Source: Kalaharituber pfeilii | Taxonomy: Eukaryota; Ascomycota; Pezizomycetes; Pezizales; Pezizaceae | Length of the DNA: 64,000 nucleotides | NCBI GenBank assembly: GCA_015179045.1 | Contig: WHUZ01000006.1 | Location: forward strand, 310,001-374,000 | Direction of reading: 5' to 3' | The notes under the pieces: model-generated | Databases searched by the model: none | What the model saw: only the letters and a program-made list of their open reading frames with translations | Told to the model about the DNA's origin: nothing | In this document: positions 24,627 through 37,493 of the stretch, piece by piece | How positions within the stretch are numbered: position 1 is the stretch's first letter | Layout: each line of letters opens with the position of its first letter | Position numbers and translations under genes: made by a program

Positions 24627-27600
24627 GACTATATGGACCATAAGATTACGGAAACTAAGTAGGTAACGAACTGTCTCAAACTGGTATTCTGGTGAACGTG
24701 CGCAATAAAATAAAATTAGAGAAAGGAAAAAAAAAAAAATGGATCGTAGCAGGGTAAATTCTCGCCTGTCAACTTCACGTTCAGGTAAACCCTTCAAGCT
24801 TCCGCAATATCGCAATGTAAAAGAAGCCTCCCCCCACCTTGTGGCATATTGTGTTGGCTTGCGAAGAGGTGTCCAGTGACTGGAACACTTTTTGTGTTCG
24901 GCCACCAGCTGCAATACTGTTACCAGGGCGGCAGACTGCAAGCGCTGATTGGGCCGATCGTTTATTCCTCCGTGTTCTGGAAAGATGAATCTTGAGGAGT
25001 AGGACAGAACCTTGCACTGGCGCAGCGCCATTATGAGGGGGGTGCACGCTGCATCTGGAGGGGTATTACCCAGATTATTAGCGTCACAAATACTCGAAGA
25101 GGTGTGGTAAGGAAGTGTGACTGTTCAACTTTTGTTATTTCAAGAAGGGTATCTGGAAAGCCCCTAACGGTAGGCACGAGACTGCATAGCCTGACGGAAT
25201 GTATCAATGTGGAATTTTTTGTGGCTGTGTCGGAGCTGCGTCTGTGTCCAAATGAAATTTGTACTCTACTGTACCTGATCTCGTACCCCGCCGTACAACG
25301 AGGGACATATCTTTGTCTATTGTGAAAATTTGTAACATGGCTACTGTCAATCCAGGGTGTGCATGTTCGTATATAGACTCAAATTCACCTGCTACATATG
25401 TTGTGTATCTGATCTGTTTGTGCTTGGGTGCTGCACCCGGTGACAAACGTCTATGTATATTAAGAAGCCTATCACGAGGTCGCATACACGAAGCGTCAAG
25501 ATGCATAGACAAGAATACGTGAGGGAGCACGGTGAAAGGAAGGCAGCGAGCAGGGTTAGCAATATAGGATATATGTCGCACACCTGGAAGTCGGGAACAT
25601 ATTGGGTATCATTCTGCAGTCCGTTGGCCAGGACAGAATCATCAGAATCATGGCCGCACGCGAGTCCAGGCTACCAATTAGTATTTGACACAGCGTGGAG
25701 AAATGGGCAAGAGCGCGAGCGCAAGCTTACCACATCAGGCTAGATCTGTATGAAATTGTGGACCATTCAAATGCGGTGTGCTTGAGAATATTTCGAAGGA
25801 CTCAAGCTTCTAGTGGGGGATTCATCCATTCGGTTTAATGCCGGCTGCGGGGGTTGGCGACGTTGACACTGAGAGGATGAGCATGGAGCATCATATTTTG
25901 TGCGCTGGGGCCATACTGGGCCAGTATTCGCTGATATCGCGTCAACTCGAGTAGATGGGAGTAAATATAGTACCACAATACTTGATGTATTCCGTCGCAC
26001 TGCATACACTTCTGTCAGAATCGGAGTAGGCTTAACGTAGCAGGCCTATATACATTTAACAAGCCTATGTTGTAGCTGCTTAGGCGTCAGAATAGTGGGC
26101 AGCCTCGGAGTTTCGCCGGAGGCTGCCAGCGTTGGGGCTGCGGTACTACCTTGAAGGGACATATCCTGCTATGATTCCATATGCCTATGCTATGTGGACC
26201 ACGGCGTGAGGAAAATAGAAATATCCAAAGCAGCTGATTGGTTGAAATCTATGTTTAAGACAACAGCAACCGCGTGCGCCATGGTGGTACAGTTGCGTCA
26301 CTTGAATGCGTGTGCGCGCGGAGGGTCCGACTCCGAGCGACTGACAGCAGCGACAAAGTTGTACTAGTACATCAAGTATGGTATGATAGGTATGGCTTGC
26401 AGGGTGCCTCACGGAAATCACGACTTGTCGCGAACTCGCACCTCGCCGTCGTCGCGGGCGCCCCGGGGCATGGCACGCCTGGCACGCCTGGCCTGCGGTC
26501 TGAACGAGACAGGTAGGACCTGGCCCCTGGGACTCGCAATGCGGCACTCCTACAGGCAAAGACTCTAGCACCCAGACCGTCGAGGTTTCCATAGACGCCA
26601 GTGAAAGCCCTCTAGAGATGAGTTCGGGATCACGAGACACCTTATCACGATCACCACTTCGTCGGCGCCACCACAAGGGAGAGCGTTGCAGAGCGCTGCA
26701 GAGCGTTGCAACCACTTTGCACCCACACTGAATTGGAATGCGTGGAACAATTGTGGGCGCGCGGAAAAACGGAGGGGAAGGGACTCTGTTCTTGTTCTGG
26801 AACCACAGGCGTTTCTCTTTCTGCAGCTTCCTGCGCTGTTCGCATTACAGAAGCGCAAACACCTCGGATATCAACTATAAGTTATACAAAGAGAAAAGGT
26901 AATAAAAAATAATTCAAAGACCATCACCAAAGCTAGAGGGGCGTGCAGATTCAATAGCTTGCCTTTTTGCTGCAATGGCAGATTTACTTGTAATTTGCCG
27001 TGGTTTCTGGCGATACGATGGTGCCTGATGTGAGGCATGGCGTTTACACATCTCCACCCCCCCTTTTCCACCCCACTGATTACTTCACTCTCTCTCTGCC
27101 AATTCAGTGTGTCGCCCTTCCCCTTGCTGATTCCGCCTCATTCTTCTTCTTGTAAATTCGCACACCGAAACGCTTTGTTCGCGGCAGAGCTGTCCCTGGC
27201 CCTTCCTCGTGGAGATAGCCTTTGCCCTACATTGTGCTGCCGCCTCCTAGGTGTCACCGGATTTACTCAATCGCAACAAGACTACTCAGGATACCGTTTG
27301 GGACCACTAATTGAACCTCAGCTTGAATTGGTTTCCCCAAGGAAGATATGTACCGACTGCGAAGCTCCATTGTACCACTGCTGAGGGTACATTTTTGTTT
27401 GCTTTATTTGCTTTTAATTGATACCCCTTCTCTGTGTTTAAGTTTCCTGGCCCCGGGCCGATAATGCCTGCACCGACGGCCGCCTGGGCCTGCAGGCCTG
27501 TTCACAAACCACGAGTAACTCAGGCGGGTATATGATACTTGAGCTAAGCAGATCTGCGTGCTCCAGAATGGAGCTCAGCTTCACAGGAGTGCAGCCATGG

Positions 27601-28219
27601 CTCGCTCGCATTCCTCCTATGATAGTGGCCTCTCGTATCCAATTTCAACTTGCATGTTCTAATATATTTTGCCGCAGAAGCCTCCATGGATGCGTTCCCT
27701 CGCGTGCTTCGCAATCCAAAGACGTTCTGCCCCCGCTGCAGCTGCAGACACCAGCTGCCGCTATTTCGCTTAGTGGGACGAACTTGTTAACTTGCTTGGA
27801 TAGTTTTTTCTTTCTCGAATGTCCTCCCTGTCTGTTCTATCGCTGCGTCGGGCCGTCGTCTACCCTCACATGTCCGGCACTGCATGTCGCAGACCCTTGT
27901 TTACCCCCCCCCACCTCCCCCTTCTAGACGCCTACCCACGCCTTTGGATAATAAGCAACTAGTGTTATAGCTCCTGCGCTGTGGAGTGCAGCGCAGCTAA
28001 TCGGTATATTATTATCACTTGCGCGGTCAGTTTCTCGTTCGTAGCTGAACTTCTAAAAATTGATGCCGCCTTTGTGGAAATGAAAACATTGCTCCACAGG
28101 GTCCCAGAGTACCAAAGAACAGCAAGAAAGTACTCGGTGAATCCTGTCAACATCTCCTGCCAGGCCGATACGAAACAGGCTCGTAAAAGCGGAAGAGAGC
28201 TTTACGACAGCTGCCCGCA
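24627..28219. other. Intergenic, no supported gene; promoter of methyltransferase gene
   Basis: About 3.6 kb with overlapping open frames on both strands (for example the minus strand at 26185-26715) that show no domain, no splice logic and Cys/Arg/Ser-heavy composition. I treat them as chance frames. The last few hundred bases should be the promoter and 5' UTR of the gene starting at 28220; a C-rich tract at 27904-27921 lies on its coding strand about 300 bp upstream. Confidence 0.45.
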
Positions 28220-31200
28220 ATGTCGATCAATTCGCAGCAGCGGCCTACACCGCAGCAGGTCTACCTTTATGCAAACCCAACTCAGTTTACAGCGCTTGCT
28301 CACCAGTCTGAGACGCTGCCTACGCTCCATCATGCGCACCCAAGCTCTTCTCATCACAGCAATGCGGCAGCTCCAGCATTCTTTACAAAATTGAAGGGAA
28401 TCTCTAGGTCCAGAACACCGACAGACCTCCGCACAACTTCGGCATTATCCTCATACTCAAATATGGTGGAACAAGGATTCTCTACAAGTGGTAATATCTC
28501 AGGCCCAGCCATGGGCTCGCATTGGTCGCCAGATTATTCCCCAACATCACCACATTCGAAATACAAAGAAAAAGGTGGGTTTCTGAAGAGGTCGTTCTCT
28601 CCAACTCTTTCAGGAGCACCGGGGGTAAAGGGATCGAAGAGCGCAAAGAAGACGCATCATGCTGCTTTGAAGGACGACTTTGACCCGACCACGTTCCGGA
28701 AACATCGGTCTCACCCTCGAAAAGCTCCTGAACATGTATATCACGAGTATGATGACCTGTTCGACGATTCACTGGATGGTGAAGATGCAACTGGATTAAA
28801 TGTCTCTTCTGATAATGACTATGACTATTCTGGTTCTGATGACGGGTTCACCCTAACGTATGAGGCGCGGCACGGAAGCCCACGGAAACAGTGGGAACCT
28901 CCTCGAAGTCCTCCTCGAAGTGTTCCCTCTCCGATTTCTAGTCATCAGAAAAATGAACCTCCGAACGGTTCCTTCTGTCTTGCAAAATGGAAAATCAGCA
29001 CCGAAGTCGACACGCCCCCACAGAGCAAACCCCCATCAGTATCAGAATTACACCCTCCTTCCCCACTTTATGCTCATTTTACTTTACCCCCCACTCCTCC
29101 CCCACCAAAACCAGTTGCCCTGGCTTTGGAACAACTGGATGTCCTAGAACGGGAATGCCCCTCGCCACTGCATTCAGATGGGGAATACACTCGTCCAAGT
29201 TCCTCCTACGAGAACCTCGCCATACCGTCACCGGGGCCTCCACCTGGCCATGCACCCCCTCCAGTACCGCCATCCTCGTCACGTCATTCATTGAAATGCA
29301 AGCAAGGATCGGTAATATCCAAAAGGGAATCTTTTAGGCGCGGTGGTAGCAGGGAGGAAAACAATACAGCAGGGTTAGGTATTGTTAATGTTGCCCTGCT
29401 ATCTCAGTCTGATTCACAGTTCCCCGATGGCCTTAACGCAGATCACATCAAACCAGTAGTCCCTCTCTTCTCGGGCACAACAGAGTACAAAATACCTAGG
29501 AAAGATGTTGGCAGTTTGAGCAAGGCCGAAGCGCTAAACACGCTTATGTCCGAAGCAAAAGAAATTAGCAAACATGTGGGTGGGACTGGTTATACCCCTC
29601 AGATGCGAATTACAGATGTTCGCGACCTGGATAACGAGTTTGCATTCACTGCTTTCAACTCTCCAAAGTCATCCCCACGGCTGAACACCATGAAGGAAGT
29701 TGTTGTTCCTGATACTCATGGGACTTCACCAATTGCCCTAGACACCATGAAAGAAGTTGTCATTGAGCCAGCACAATGCACACAATCACCTGCAGAAGCC
29801 TCCAGCGAAAAAGAAGTGGGCGAGACGAATAAAGAAGCTCCAAAGCCAGATGCAACTTATCTTCGTGTCTTCCGGCAATTTCTCAAAAGCTCTGGCGAAA
29901 ATGATGCTTTCATTCACAGGTGCCCCCGCTTTGATGCTCTGCAGACCCAGAGAATATGCACGCATCTAAGACATGATTACCCCGCTGTGCCTGTGCGCAA
30001 GGCTAAAAACCCAGCCGAGTCCACCTCAAAATCAAGCCGAATGATAAGGCAAAGAGAAGTTGCTGACCAGATGCTCACTAGCATGTGGGCACTGATGTCG
30101 CTCAGGTGGATGATGTTTGGGCATGTCATTATCAGCCCTGCGCAAAGGATCTTGGCCGCTGCTAATGCTAAGAAATCCGCAACGGTTGACAGTCGACATC
30201 TGCAAGCAGCAACAGGGTCCCCAGAGAAGGACCGTAAAAGAGTCCTTGATTTGGGCGGGAATCCTATTGGTATACTCACAAGGCTTTACCAAATTATTAG
30301 GATTATTCTGCTAACCGATGCTCTATCTAGGTGATTGGGGATGGCACTGCGCATACGATTATCCAAAAGCAAAAGTCTACACAGTGACAGCTCGATGTTC
30401 ACACAGTACTGCGCCTGAGGCCTCTCCTATATCTGCCACTGAGCCAGGAAATTCGAACACCGCAGGCCAAAAACTTCGAGGGCCAAAGAACCATCGTCAC
30501 TTGACAGTTTCCTACCTATGGCGCCTTCCGTTTCCTGAGAACCACTTTGACGTTGTCTCCGCTCGCTCATTGTTCACCACCCTGAAGGTGCACCAACAAG
30601 CGTCCAGGAATGCTCCCAACGTGGATCTAATGTCTCCTTTGAACATAATGGATGAGTACGATTTATGCCTGGAAGAATGTCTCCGTGTACTGAAGCCCGG
30701 CGGTTACCTTGAATTCTTCTTACTCGATAATGACATTATCAATCCTGGGCCCCTTGCCTCGGATCTCAGCGCTAAATTCACCAGTGAACTCGAGGCAAAT
30801 GCATATGACCCGTATCCAACGCAGAAATGGATCCAAAGACTTAATAAAAGAGGCTACGGAGACATTAAGCGGGCATGGCTATTTCTCCCTATGGCCCCAC
30901 AATCTAAACCGAAGCCCCCTGCTAAGGAGGACGTCGACTACCCTGCTCCCCCGCAGAGGGTAAATGGTCCCTCAGAGGATATCGAAGCAGCCAAAGAAGA
31001 AGTGCGCAGGAAAATGGAGGCATGGGAAGATCTTGGTGTTAAGAAGGGCGCTACTGAAATTGTCGCCCCTGTGACAGGAGTGCTCGGTAGCTGGGTTTGG
31101 GAAAAGTGGATGCTTAAGACGAGCGCAGAGGCAGGAAAGAACAGCGACTGGCGCCTCCAGCTCGACACAATTGGCAGTGTGCTTGAGGAAGCAAGGGATA

Positions 31201-31319
31201 TGAAAAGTGGCTGGAGGGCGATGGTGGGCTGGGCCAGGAAGCCGATGGTTTCGGAAACATACACCTCCATGCGCATGAGAGCAGGCAGTGCAAACAGCAC
31301 CAGTTCTACCTTCCGTTAG
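28220..31319 (+). CDS. SAM-dependent methyltransferase with long disordered N-terminus
   Basis: Two exons, 28220-30269 and 30331-31319, give 1012 residues. The 61-bp intron (phase 1) has a CTAAC branch-like site at 30311-30315 and its splice falls inside motif I. The first 560 or so residues are Ser/Pro/His-rich and low in complexity, with a poly-proline stretch near residue 290 and a short internal duplication TMKEVVVPDTHG / TMKEVVIEPA. The methyltransferase part covers about residues 675-870. Motif I reads VLDLGGNPIGDWGWHCAYDYP, a DLGG variant of the usual DxGxG. Then come an acidic/AYDYPKAKVYTVT region, FPENHFDVVSARSL (motif IV-like) and ECLRVLKPGGYLEFFLLDND (post-motif). This is the class I Rossmann fold of the Methyltransf_11 type. 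The substrate cannot be read from sequence. The start ATG gives the longest open frame; a shorter N-terminus is possible but there is no conserved domain there to decide. Confidence 0.85.
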
Positions 31320-34300
31320 GTCCCCTTGAATGCTAGGTTTCTTATTTTAATGTATATTTACATTTCTTTCAATTTTTTTTTTTTAATTTCTCTTCCTTTG
31401 ATTTCCTTCTCTCTCCGTCTGGGTATGTCTTATGTTTCCGTTTTTCGCTTGTTCTATTTCTTGTTGTATTCCTCTCCCCAAGTCGGGAAATCTTTGAGAT
31501 GTGGCTCCTTTTTCATTTACTTTTTTCTTTCCTATTTTTATTTTTATTTATTTTCTTTTTTTTTAGGTGCATGGCGTTAATTGGAAGGATAGTGAGGCCA
31601 ACGTGTAATTCCTGCTTTTTCGATATATTACTTGATATCAGATCAAGGCAAAATATGTCATCTTTGGTTAGTCTAGAAGGATGGAAATAGAAAGTTTGTG
31701 CGGATACTTCCGCAGAAACGGTGATTTGTCTTGAAGATTAAGCGCTGAATATTTAGTGAAACACCTGCTGATTGCGTCAACCTGTCAAGTAAGGTGCGAT
31801 ACGAATTGCTTTGACAATAGTATGATAGTACATAGGATGCTGACGCCGTGCTACTTACTCTATTCACATGAGTTCTTCATTGTCACTAGCCTCACAGTGA
31901 CCTATGGGATGCAATTTGCTCTCATAGCCACCATTCAAGGAACATGTGAAGTCTGGGCAACGGTTCCTGTGCAATGATAAGGAAGCGCCAGGATAGTTGG
32001 GTGCGGGGCCGAATCCGTTCCCATGACAATCATTGCTGATAGACCTGGCTACTTTACCCGCTGACTCTCGAATACTTTTTGTGATCGGCCTTCATGTGGC
32101 GGTGACATATGCATGCAATGTAGAAATATATGGGGTGTGGTAAGTGAAGTAGGGATTTGCATTGCCTGCCATTTCATTCGAGAGTTAGAGCAAGGTGCCA
32201 CGTGGATTTGACGTATTCAAGCAATGTGCGTATCGCATTGTACAGTTCATATAATCCGGGTGTATATGGTAACCGGCGTAAAGTGGACACACTTGCATGA
32301 TAATGTTCTCACTCCACTATCTATCGGATAGGTCCGATGTGCATGGATAGCTTCATGTCACCGACTTCATGACGGTGACTCCGTACGAGGAAAGTGCCAT
32401 GTTCGGGTTAAACCGTTGTGACATAAAACGGCTCCACCGTCTATTCGGCTAGATACACAGTATCTTTGAGTATCGGGTAACAAATTTTTAATAAAATGAA
32501 TAACAAAACGAATGAGGCCTGCTTTGTTGCAGTAGGTCGCATCAGATAGCTTAGACCTTGACTTCAGCATGAATAGCCAAGACGGGATACGGTGTAAGAG
32601 GTGGATTTGAAACTGGGGAAATGTTTGTTTGCTACGGTTTGACCACATACCTAATGCTATGCGGTGTCGAAAAAAAAAAGGAGAGAGAGAGAGAGAGAGA
32701 GAGAACTTGAAGGTTTGTTTGCTGCGTTCTCATGGTGCAAAGAAACAAAAAATTAATTTTGAGACCACAAATGTCAAATTGGTCAATTGTCAAGCTTACC
32801 GCTTTGCACAAGAGGATGGCTGCCGTAAATAGCTCCTAAATAATTCCGAAAATAAGAGAAAAATTTTCGATTGACCAATATCTGATGTGGAGTAGCTGCT
32901 TGAGAAAGTCAGACTGCATTATTATGAAGCTGTAATAATGTTTCAAGAACTTCATGGAAATGGTGAAGATTTGTTTCTTAACTATGTTGGAATCTCCCTT
33001 GAACCTTTCAACTTGAATTTCCATGACAACAATAGCTATATATAAATATAGCTACCTTTTCTCCTTTACTTGCTTGGGATAGTTTAACAAGTTTCTAAAT
33101 TGTTAACCACTCACAAAGCATCTTAAAGTTTGGAGTGGCATGTGAAGTACTTCTGATGCATGATGTAATTTTGCTGAAAAATAGATCTCCCGTAAGTACG
33201 CATTTCCTTGCAATATTGGTGTCTGCATAGGAGTTTTATTGTAATAGAACAACATGTACTCTGTTACTTCCATTCGAATTTTCAATAATAGGTCCGGAGT
33301 GAGGATGTCACTGGGGCTGAGTTCTGCCATAGTAGCAGTGCAATGCGATGTTCGATATCATGATCCGATATAGTGGTGTGATGCAGTCATGCTGTAGTAA
33401 GCCGAAATTATACGTACCTATACTCACCCTTCGTTGGACAGTTTCAATTTTAGCGGGCAGAAACTCACAGTTAAGTTTTGCACGAAACAGCTCTAGTGAA
33501 ACTAGGAAATCGCTTGGTTGCCGTAGTTTCTGCTTGAAAACTCAGCTATACGTGGCCGACCAAACAAGGCCTAAGCATGAATAACAAATGGGAATAGTAC
33601 TATTAGAACAGGGTCGTCTATCAATTTGCCCTTATAAGCAAGGAATTTTAAGTATTGTAACTAAACTTATAGATAGAAAATATGTAAAGGTTCTCAGGAT
33701 GTATCAGATCAATTTTAAGGGAGAGCTCGCCGAAGATAAGTGTGCATTGCAGCAGCAGCTGCTGCTTGAGTATGGCTCCTGCTAGCTTCGTGAGCCCCTA
33801 AGAAAGCCCCATGGCTATGAACATCACTCCTAGAGGCAAAAAATTGGGCGTGAGAGGATGGGTAAGATGACAACAGTGCAACCAGACTAATCACAATTTG
33901 TGGGGAGTTCCTCTTGCATTGGCAATGGGGGTGAAGCAGCGATTTGACTATTTAGGCAGTTGATAAGTCTTGGCAAAGTCCACATGCACAGGGCACACAC
34001 GGAGACAGATTTGGAGAGCCCAGAGCTGTCGAAAATCCGCTAGTAGCTTGCATAAAGTTGAAGGAGTACATACGCGAGAAAAGATCAAAAATTACACATT
34101 AGCGGCGTGTGCTGAGCCCGATACGCAAGGGCGGTGTTCTTCATTGCTAAAGTCAGGACTGATCCGTATTACTAGTATGCTAAAGCAGCAACTGCTTTTG
34201 ATTTTGCGCACCTCCGCATATTCCCCTCATAAAAATTTGCTGCCTGTGTAGTTAAGTTCCATAAAGTACTGTATACTACTAGAAATATCCAGATTCGGCT

Positions 34301-34712
34301 GTAAATAATGCTCTGAAGCACAGATATTGAACTGGGCCAGCGTTCTTTTACAATCAATTATCAAATAAAGCTATTTCCACCAGCAGGTTGTGTTTGCAAT
34401 GCTGGGAAATGCCAAGCCAGCGTTCATGCGTTCAAGAATGGCTTGGCGTACGGATAGACAGTGCTAAACTTGAAAATCTTGGCATTGAAATCTTGGCACA
34501 TGAAGAACGTCAACTCACTCCCTGATCAGTGGATAGGATACACCATCTTGAAATCTCTAGAAGGAATATTGGACATTAAGATCCTGAGATCTGAGGTTTG
34601 TGGGGAAACTGTATCCTAGCCCTGGCACACAAATTCAGCACCTACATCGCACAATTCCATCATACAACTCACACACCTATATATATCTTAGACCGTGCCA
34701 TTGAAGATTGAG
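31320..34712. other. Intergenic, 3' UTR and unrecognised sequence
   Basis: T-rich sequence at 31367-31565 is probably the 3' UTR of the methyltransferase gene. A (GA)n run lies at about 32681-32704. Several short open frames on the minus strand at 32836-33330 are separated by stops; they may be a decayed gene or transposon, but I cannot identify one. The last few hundred bases should hold the promoter of the dioxygenase gene. Confidence 0.45.
32681..32704. repeat. (GA)n microsatellite
   Basis: About twelve GA units preceded by a run of ten A. Confidence 0.85.
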
Positions 34713-36955
34713 ATGGCGAAGCGGAAACGCACGAATGAGCTCCTGAATGGGTCCTCTAGCAAGAAAAGAGCTGGCTCAAAGTTCAATCCAGCGAACCAAT
34801 CTTCTACTGATGGCACGGAAATCGTTAAGGCCTCATTCACACAGGAGCTCTTTGAAGATCCTGTGAAACACAAATATCGTGATTCCTATGCCTCATCTGA
34901 ACCGTTTGTCCTACAAGCCATTTCCCTCCTCACTATTCTCATCATATACTAATCTTCTACAGATACAAACATGCAGTTATCCAACCTCTTATCGACGACA
35001 CCCTTCTGCGCAATGTCCGATACGAGATTCTTGCCAATTTGCACTTCACCCGGAAAGAGACCGACATTTATCGTATCCATCAGTCTGGCGATCTTGCAAA
35101 CCTCTCTGGACTTTCTGCATCTGCCCTAAAGCTCCTTCCTTCCTTGCTCAAGCTTCGCAATGCTATGTACTCACGCCAATTTAGGGAGTACATCTCCTTC
35201 ATTACGAATTGTGGGCCATTGAGTGGGAAGAAGACTGATATGGCCATAAACGTATATACAAAAGGATGTCATCTTCTCTGTCATGACGACGTGATAGGTT
35301 CACGGAGAGTTTCATATATCTTGTACTTGACCGATCCAGATGATCCATGGAAGCCCAAGTGGGGAGGAGCACTGAGACTATACCCCACGTCATTAATGGA
35401 TGACAACAAGTCCAAAGTGCCTTCAGCAGAGTGGTGTAAAGTTATCCCTCCAGCTTGGAACCAACTGAGCTTGTTTGCGGTCCAGCCAGGAGAGAGCTTT
35501 CACGATGTGGAAGAGGTATTCGAAGAAGAAAAGATCCGGATGGCTATCAGTGGCTGGTTCCACATCCCACAGCCCGGTGAGGAAGGGTACAATGAAGGGG
35601 AGGAGGAGAGGCTTGCAGAGAGGAGCTCTCTACAGCAATTGCAGTCCAAAGCAGATACATATGATCTTCCTCAGCCAAATGTTTCATATTACGATGACCA
35701 GCCCACTAGTCAAGTTGCATCGGAGCAGGATGACGAGACTGTCCTGACAGCAGCGGATTGTGAATTCCTACTCAAATACATCTCTCCGATTTACCTAACC
35801 CCAGATACCCTTGATGATATTAAAGACGAGCTGGCTATGAATTCATCCATCCAGCTGGCAAATTTCCTTTCAAAATCCTATGCCACGAAAGTCAACGCGT
35901 ACGTAGAAGCTCGAGATGGAAGCCACGAAGAGTCGAAAGAGCAGCAGGAAAAGGAAGGCTGGAAAGTTGCGGTACCACCACACAAACAACGATTCCTGTA
36001 CCTTCAAGACGTAAACACGACTGTCCCGGAGATCAATCGAACCGAAAAAGGAAAGACGCCAGCAGCATCTGAGTTAATAGATGAAAACCCAATTAAAGAG
36101 CTACTTACAAAATGTTTCCCTTCTAAGTCTTTCAAAAAACTGATACAAATTGCTACTGGCCTAAAGCTCTCAAGTCACGATATGTTGGCTCGCCGGTTCC
36201 GTCGGGGACTAGATTACACCTTGGCAACTGGCTGGGAACCAGACCCAAGCAATCCCAAGGAAGGAGAAATGAAAGTGGAGCTTTGCTTAGGCTTGACACC
36301 CAGCAAGGGCTGGGATGGCGAGGAGGACCAGGATGTGGAAGAGGAAGCGACTGCAGGGAAACAAGATGGAGACAGTAGCGCTGTTGATTCTTCGAAAGCA
36401 CCTGCTAAGAATAAACCGGAAGTCACAGTGAGGGAAACTCCTTTTTCCAACGAAGGTGCAGGTGTTGGTGGCTACGAAATGTACATGGCTGGAGACGATG
36501 ACGAAGAGGACCTAAATGACGGCGAGGAGACGAAAGACCAAAAGTTCGGAGGCAAGAAAATGAAGCCAGACCCTGCTATATATAAACTTGCTGCTGATGG
36601 CGAAGATGATGCCGCTGTGTTCTCTATGGGTGCTGCTTGGAACAGATTGAGTATCGTCTTGAGAGACGGAGGTCTACTGAAGTTTGTCAAGTATATTAGC
36701 AGGAGCGCACAAGGTGACAGATGGGATATTGTGGGCAGTTGGGGCACTGTAGATGAAGATGGAGGGAGTGATGAAGAGGATCAAGACAGTGAGGATCAAG
36801 ACAGTGAGGATCAAGACAGTGAGGATCAAGACAGTGAGGATCAAGACAGTGAGGATCAAGACAAGAATAATAAAAATGAAGAAGAAGAAACAGAGGAGGA
36901 GGAAGAGAGTGACGATGGGGATGATGGCGAAGAGTGGAATGGATTTCAGGATTGA
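34713..36955 (+). CDS. ofd1: Prolyl 3,4-dihydroxylase TPA1/OFD1 family
   Basis: Two exons, 34713-34903 and 34963-36955, encode 727 residues. The 59-bp intron uses donor GTTTGT; this choice rebuilds SSEPYKHAVIQPLI, a conserved block. The N-terminus starts MAKRKRTNE, a basic nuclear-localisation-like start. The catalytic double-stranded beta-helix is complete: iron ligands H171 and D173 (in CHDDV) and H244 (SFHDVEEV), with 2-oxoglutarate-binding R256 (RMAISGWFH). The spacing matches yeast Tpa1. A second, degenerate oxygenase-like domain follows (about residues 340-680), as in the family. The tail is strongly acidic, with a perfect five-residue repeat SEDQD encoded by a 15-bp minisatellite. Known members hydroxylate ribosomal protein uS12, affect translation termination and, in fission yeast, link oxygen to sterol-regulator stability; they act in nucleus and cytosol. 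The product is identified with high confidence; the physiological target here is inferred. An in-frame GTG at 34695 is not the start. Confidence 0.93.
36776..36862 (+). repeat. 15-bp coding minisatellite
   Basis: Five exact copies of GAGGATCAAGACAGT and a partial sixth within the dioxygenase gene, encoding EDQDS repeats. Exact identity at the DNA level points to recent slippage. Confidence 0.95.
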
Positions 36956-37347
36956 TCATTATTTACCATGGGTTTGCAAGAATTATAATTTTTGTGTCTA
37001 TGCCCAAAATGTCAAACCTTTCCTATGCAATATAGTAATTGGCTCCACGTCTACTTGTTGCTTCATTCATCGCAAACATACTGTAAGTATCAGAGTGGTT
37101 GTATCTACCGTATTAAAGAAATTTCCTGTACAATCTCGGAATCGTGGTCCGATTGGGAGTCTAAATGCAGTCTGATTCGCATTACCAGCAGGAGCCAGAA
37201 TGGTCTAATTCCGAACAATCACCTCTTCTGTTCAAATTATGTAACCGGCCGTTGGTTCATAGTGTTGGCCATGCTTAAATGTAAAAAAGATCAATGCAGA
37301 GAAATGAGCTAAACCGACAAGTAGAAGGCCTGAAAAGCAAAAGAAAA

Positions 37348-37420
37348 TGGTCACGGTGAGACTCGAACTCACAACCCTCGCGTTATTAGCACGATGCTCT
37401 GCCGATTGAGCCACGCGACC
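37348..37420 (-). tRNA. tRNA-Ile (AAU anticodon)
   Basis: A 73-nt cloverleaf without intron. The acceptor stem GGTCGCG pairs with CGTGACC (one G-T), the D arm is GCTC...GAGC, the anticodon stem TCGTG/CGCGA closes loop CTAATAA with anticodon AAT, and the T arm is GTGAG TTCGAGT CTCAC. Discriminator base A; CCA is not encoded. Internal A box TGGCTCAATCGG and B box GTTCGAGTC are present. On the gene's strand a T-rich Pol III terminator (TTTTCTTTTGCTTTT) starts right after the gene. The sequence is identical to the copy at 42321. Confidence 0.96.
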
Positions 37421-37493
37421 ATAAGTGTTGAATAATTGTATTGACTAGTAATCATTAGATACTATCTTAAAGCATTAATGATAGGTTTCTCTG

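Noticed and set aside
26185..26715. 176-codon minus-strand open frame
   Set aside because: Cys/Arg/Ser-heavy composition, overlaps plus-strand frames of equal quality, no domain recognised.
32836..33584. Series of short frames that might be a decayed gene or transposon
   Set aside because: Blocks are stop-separated and none shows a motif I can tie to a family.
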